Below, one piece after another: positions 20,540 through 23,580 of a stretch of 23,580 bases of DNA. The DNA comes from Cochliopodium minus. Lineage: Eukaryota > Discosea > Himatismenida > Cochliopodiidae. The translations under genes and the position numbers were made by a program. Positions within the stretch are counted from its first letter, which is position 1; every line of letters starts with the position of its first letter. Location of the stretch: positions 58,325 to 81,904 of the forward strand of contig JAMYWO010000064.1 of the NCBI GenBank assembly GCA_024220525.1. The letters are read 5' to 3'. The notes below the pieces were generated by a model that was given only the letters and a program-made list of their open reading frames with translations, searched no databases and was not told the DNA's origin.

Positions 20540-21488
20540 ATGATATCATTGAAACAAATCAATTGTAAAAAATGTCCAAATAATAGAATACAAAATCCAT
20601 ATAAATTCAGAAACAAAAACATCACATGCGATGATTGTCTTGGGAAGAGAAATTTGCAGGGAAGTTGTAAAAGATGTTCAAACAATCGAAATACCGAACC
20701 TCATCTATTTAGAAAAGAAAATTCTTTTTGCAATGAGTGTATCGAAAGGTAATAATAATTTAATCTCCAATAATAATCATTTTTTTTTTTTTCTGAACTT
20801 TTTTGCTTGATATTTCTTTTAATTTAACCAAAATAAAAAAAAATTTTTAATATCCATTTTTATTTTTTTGTAAAGATCAAAAGGAAGAAGGGAGCAATCT
20901 AAAAAAAGAAAACAAGACAATATAGATACTTCAAACATTAAGAAAATGCTTCTTTCACTTCAAAAGATCTCCACAGAATTATATAATGAGCTTGAGAAAG
21001 AAAAAGAAAGTGATCAATGTGATAGAAAAGAAGAGGAATATGACGAAACAGAGGAAGAAATTGATATGGCAGTTGAAGAGGAGTTAGATGGAAAGGATTT
21101 ATTTGAAAATTGTGAAGAGGAAGATAGGATCTTGAATGAGTTTACTAAAACAAACTTCATCATGGAAGAACTAAAAGAAAAACAAGAAAAACAAAACAAC
21201 TTTGAAGAAAATAAATTTGTTCAAGTAATCTCAGAAGAGGAGTGCCTCAACCATGCTAAATCTGAGGATAATAACCAAAATCAGGTTTCCTTTGAAGATA
21301 ATTATTTACTACAAGCTGCTGATTTAGAAGAATCTGTGCCACAGGAGCTAACATTAGAGTATATCTTGTCTATTTCTCAGAAAAATCGTCTTTCTAGTAA
21401 AAAACTCACTCTAGAAGATGATTATGAGGAAGATAGTGAAAATGATCAGCCTATAATTCATAGAATTAGGGTAATCAACAGTAAATGA
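20540..21488 (+). CDS. tandem CxxC/CxxC finger protein with acidic tail
   Basis: Two exons, 20540-20748 and 20876-21488, join at a phase-2 GT-AG intron (127 nt) that completes an Arg codon, giving 273 aa. The first exon holds two copies of a 34-residue repeat. Each copy has CKxC, then NNR, a proline, FR and N at the same offsets, then CxxC (C-x2-C-x17-C-x2-C in both), so each probably binds one zinc. Exon 2 opens with a basic, nuclear-localisation-like run (GRREQSKKRKQD) and continues as a long acidic, Glu/Asp-rich tail (EEEIDMAVEEELDGKD) with predicted helix. Zinc fingers plus a basic run plus an acidic tail would suit a nuclear regulator, but that is inference. I do not recognise the family. 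It ends in TGA and is followed 200 bp later by MED10 on the same strand. Confidence 0.75.
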
Positions 21489-21688
21489 AATCCTTTTTGA
21501 AGTGAGTTGTAAATAGATACTAAGCGGAAAAAACAAATTTTAAATAAAATTCTTTTGAAATATTATTCATTTATTCACTTCATTTATGCTTCAAATAAAA
21601 AGGTTTTATCAAGTTTATTTTGAATCATTGTCTTTCCTGTTAAAATCATTTTTTGAATGGTGTCAAAAAATAAAAAAAAATTGTTGTG
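21489..21688. other. spacer between CxxC-finger gene and MED10
   Basis: A 200-bp AT-rich interval holding the 3' flank of the finger gene (several AATAAA-like words near 21545 and 21595) and the MED10 upstream region. No gene seen. A minus-strand frame at 21584-21835 overlaps MED10 exon 1 and lacks protein-like composition. Confidence 0.4.
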
Positions 21689-22271
21689 ATGAAAAGAAAA
21701 AACCATAATGATGTAATAAAGATGATCATTTATATCTTTAATTATATTAATTTTAAAAAGGTAATTGATGATGTGGAACAATTGATCAAAATAGTTTATG
21801 AAACTGGAACAATAATGGAAAATTTTACTCCTCAATCACAAAAGATAGTATATGATAAGATGTAGACTCCATATTTTTCTTTATATCCATTTATTTTCCA
21901 ATAAAAATTTATTGTTGCAAATATATAACGAATATAGTGAGGATACTGTGAATAAATTGAAAGATCTGCGTAATACAGAAGTAGAAGGGACATTTCCAGT
22001 AGAATTGCTTGGGTATTTTTTCCCTTGCAAATAAATAAAACTAATATAACATATATCTCTTCAATATACCAGATATCTTTCCAACAGAAAGAATTTAGAT
22101 TTATATACTAAAGATCTCTTATTGAGATTGAATGAACAAAAAAATGAGGCGAATCAGAGAAAGAGGATCTTAAAAGATTTCAAAAATTATCTATTTGACG
22201 ACATAGAGAGTCTATTTCCTGAAGATAAATCAAAGATATCTGAATTGAAGAATAAAAACGAGAAAAAATAG
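21689..22271 (+). CDS. MED10: Mediator of RNA polymerase II transcription subunit 10 (MED10)
   Basis: MED10 sits in the middle module of Mediator, bridging activators and RNA polymerase II in the nucleus. Proposed exons: 21689-21712, 21761-21861, 21938-22012 and 22073-22271, with phase-consistent GT-AG introns, giving 132 aa; human MED10 is 135 aa. Collinear family features: an N-terminal amphipathic helix (VEQLIKIVYETGTIMENF), TPQSQ at the place of the family's QPSSQ, a LKDL helix, FPVELLGYLS at the place of VPLEV-EYID, NLDLYTKDLL at the place of NPQLYTKE-L, KDFKNYLFDDI, and LFPEDKSK near the end, matching the family's VFPED. The first intron (48 nt) is the least certain because it is a multiple of three and stop-free; if retained the protein is 148 aa. 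The gene is convergent with the coiled-coil gene, with a 212-bp spacer. Confidence 0.85.
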
Positions 22272-22483
22272 ATTAATATGAAAAATGGGATGGGTATAGG
22301 AAAGGATATATATTAAAAACTTTTGTATAAAAAAAATGTTGAATTAATAATATTTTGATTGTTGTAATGGATTTTAAGATTGTGTTGAAAACAATTCTTA
22401 ATTATTATAGTAATCAAGAGTTTAGACTATGAGATTCAAATTGTCATCTATCCATACAAAAAAAAAATAAATAAAAATTTTTT
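22272..22483. terminator. convergent 3' spacer between MED10 and the coiled-coil gene
   Basis: This 212-bp AT-rich interval receives the 3' ends of two converging genes, so it must carry both polyadenylation regions. AATAAA-like words occur at about 22466-22475. No specific signal can be assigned with confidence and no gene is seen. Confidence 0.35.
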
Positions 22484-23545
22484 TTAATATATAATCTCTT
22501 CATCATATTCGAATTGATACTTTTTCGGAATCTTTTGAAGATCACTTCCGTCACCAGAATAATCCAAAATCTCCCTGCTCCTTCCCAACAACCTCTCACT
22601 CAGCTTGACAGTCTCTTCAGTAAGCTGACGAATGGTGCTCTCCTTCTTACGGAAGTTTTCGTTGAAAGATTCGTTTTTTTTCTTTTCAACGTCGAAACTG
22701 TTCTGAAGGTTCTCGAGCATCTGTTCTTTCTTTTCGAGTTGAGATTCAAGCATGGTGATCTTCTTTTGCAATTTAAGATGGTTGTTGGAAGACTCATTCT
22801 CGTTGTTGAGAGAAGTTTGAAGCTTCCTTTGTAATTCAAAAGTAGCCTGCTTCTCGTTCTGAAGTTCAATCTGGACAGAATTAAGTTTCTCCTTAAGAAT
22901 ATTGTATTTGTTGTTCAAAAGGCCTCCCTTTGTCTCGAAATCAGAAATAGTTTTGTCCTTTGCTTGAATGATCTCCGAAAAATGAGTATTGAGTTGTTGA
23001 AGTTTAGTTTCTATAGCGAAATTCTCCTGTTCGACATTTGTTACTTTGTTTTTAGTTTGTTCAACACTGTCCTCCAAATTCATCACTTTTTCCTTCGCTT
23101 TCTTAAGCTGTTCTCTCAAAGACTGGTTGGTCTCATAAGACTCCTCGATCTTCAAATTTGCCTCTTTAAACTTCCCGTGAGACTCCTCCAACTCCTCCCC
23201 CAACTGCTTCACCTTGTTCTTCAACTCCCTTATTTTTCTTCTTTGTACAGTGCTTTTAGACAACATGAGTTCATATCTATCGGAATTGTCGATAAAGTTT
23301 TTTCTCAGCTCCAAGTTTTGGTCTTCCAAATGAAATATTTTGTTTTGTCTTTCCTCGTTCTTTTTTTCCATCTCCAGTTGTGATTGGAGGAGCGAGTTGT
23401 TGGTGCTCAATTCTTGGATGATGCTCGTTTTCATTTTGCTTTTTTCTTCACTGTCGAACAGCTGTCCTTTTAGCTTCTCACATCTTTCCAAGGATCTTTT
23501 GATTCCCATTGATACATACGTTGCTTTCTCAGTATTAGTTGAATT
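22484..23545 (-). CDS. long coiled-coil protein, 5' end probably outside the window (partial)
   Basis: The frame runs on the minus strand from the right edge to TAA, at least 341 codons from the ATG at 23509. The frame is open upstream of that ATG, and TTTTTCTTCAAG before 23545 looks like an intron acceptor preceded by T-rich intron, so the real protein probably begins further upstream. Nearly the whole sequence is a heptad-patterned coiled coil rich in Glu, Lys, Leu, Gln and Asn, with no proline until near the end. A short non-coiled C-terminus (LLGRSREILDYSGDGSDLQ and a terminal Tyr-Asp-Glu-Glu run) may be a docking tail. Codons end in G or C more often than in neighbouring genes, as in highly expressed genes. 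Coiled coils of this type suggest a cytoskeletal, centrosomal or membrane-tethering scaffold, but no family can be named. Confidence 0.75.
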   Translation of the reverse strand, partial: NSTNTEKATYVSMGIKRSLERCEKLKGQLFDSEEKSKMKTSIIQELSTNNSLLQSQLEMEKKNEERQNKIFHLEDQNLELRKNFIDNSDRYELMLSKSTVQRRKIRELKNKVKQLGEELEESHGKFKEANLKIEESYETNQSLREQLKKAKEKVMNLEDSVEQTKNKVTNVEQENFAIETKLQQLNTHFSEIIQAKDKTISDFETKGGLLNNKYNILKEKLNSVQIELQNEKQATFELQRKLQTSLNNENESSNNHLKLQKKITMLESQLEKKEQMLENLQNSFDVEKKKNESFNENFRKKESTIRQLTEETVKLSERLLGRSREILDYSGDGSDLQKIPKKYQFEYDEEIIY

Positions 23546-23580
23546 CTTGAAGAAAAAAACAAAATTTGATTTAAAATTCT

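Noticed and set aside
22514-23383. Plus-strand frames opposite the coiled-coil gene
   Set aside because: They are antisense shadows with Leu/Phe-rich composition produced by Glu/Lys codons on the other strand.

Overview
The window is AT-rich nuclear DNA from a eukaryotic protist with short GT-AG introns. Introns and spacers are almost pure A/T low-complexity sequence, while exons are much less AT-biased. TAA, TAG and TGA each end at least one recognisable gene, so the code looks standard and a ciliate-type code is unlikely. The gene set (Golgi tethering, Mediator, HECT ubiquitin ligase, RCC1 repeats) and the style suggest a free-living amoeboid or flagellate protist, for example something like Anaeramoeba. 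The species cannot be proven from sequence alone.

Layout: (1) 1-77, a possible 3' end of a plus-strand gene. (2) 196-3598, minus strand, a complete seven-exon COG6 gene (666 aa) with one non-canonical GC-AG intron. (3) 3793-16390, plus strand, a very large twelve-exon gene for a HECT-family ubiquitin ligase with propeller-like, CUB-like, SPRY, UBA, two ZZ-finger and HECT modules. It stops inside the HECT domain, before the catalytic-cysteine lobe. (4) 16600-17496, minus strand, a five-exon RCC1-repeat gene that also appears cut off at its 3' end. Genes 3 and 4 meet tail to tail in an intron-type T-rich repeat, so 16391-16617 looks like a rearrangement or assembly breakpoint. (5) 18050-18781, plus strand, an intronless protein with leucine-rich repeats. 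(6) 18782-20539, a gene-poor stretch with two decayed coding remnants. (7) 20540-21488, plus strand, a two-exon gene with a tandem CxxC/CxxC finger and an acidic tail. (8) 21689-22271, plus strand, Mediator subunit MED10. (9) 22484 to the right edge, minus strand, a long coiled-coil protein whose 5' end probably lies outside the window.

The genes are housekeeping or regulatory and do not form one pathway or operon. COG6 and MED10 are the firmest assignments because their conserved blocks run collinearly through every exon with matching intron phases. The most unusual points are the double truncation at about 16.4-16.6 kb, the GC-AG intron in COG6, RCC1 introns that recur at the same place in successive repeats, and a 14-bp T-rich intron repeat that keeps one chromosomal orientation in genes transcribed in opposite directions.
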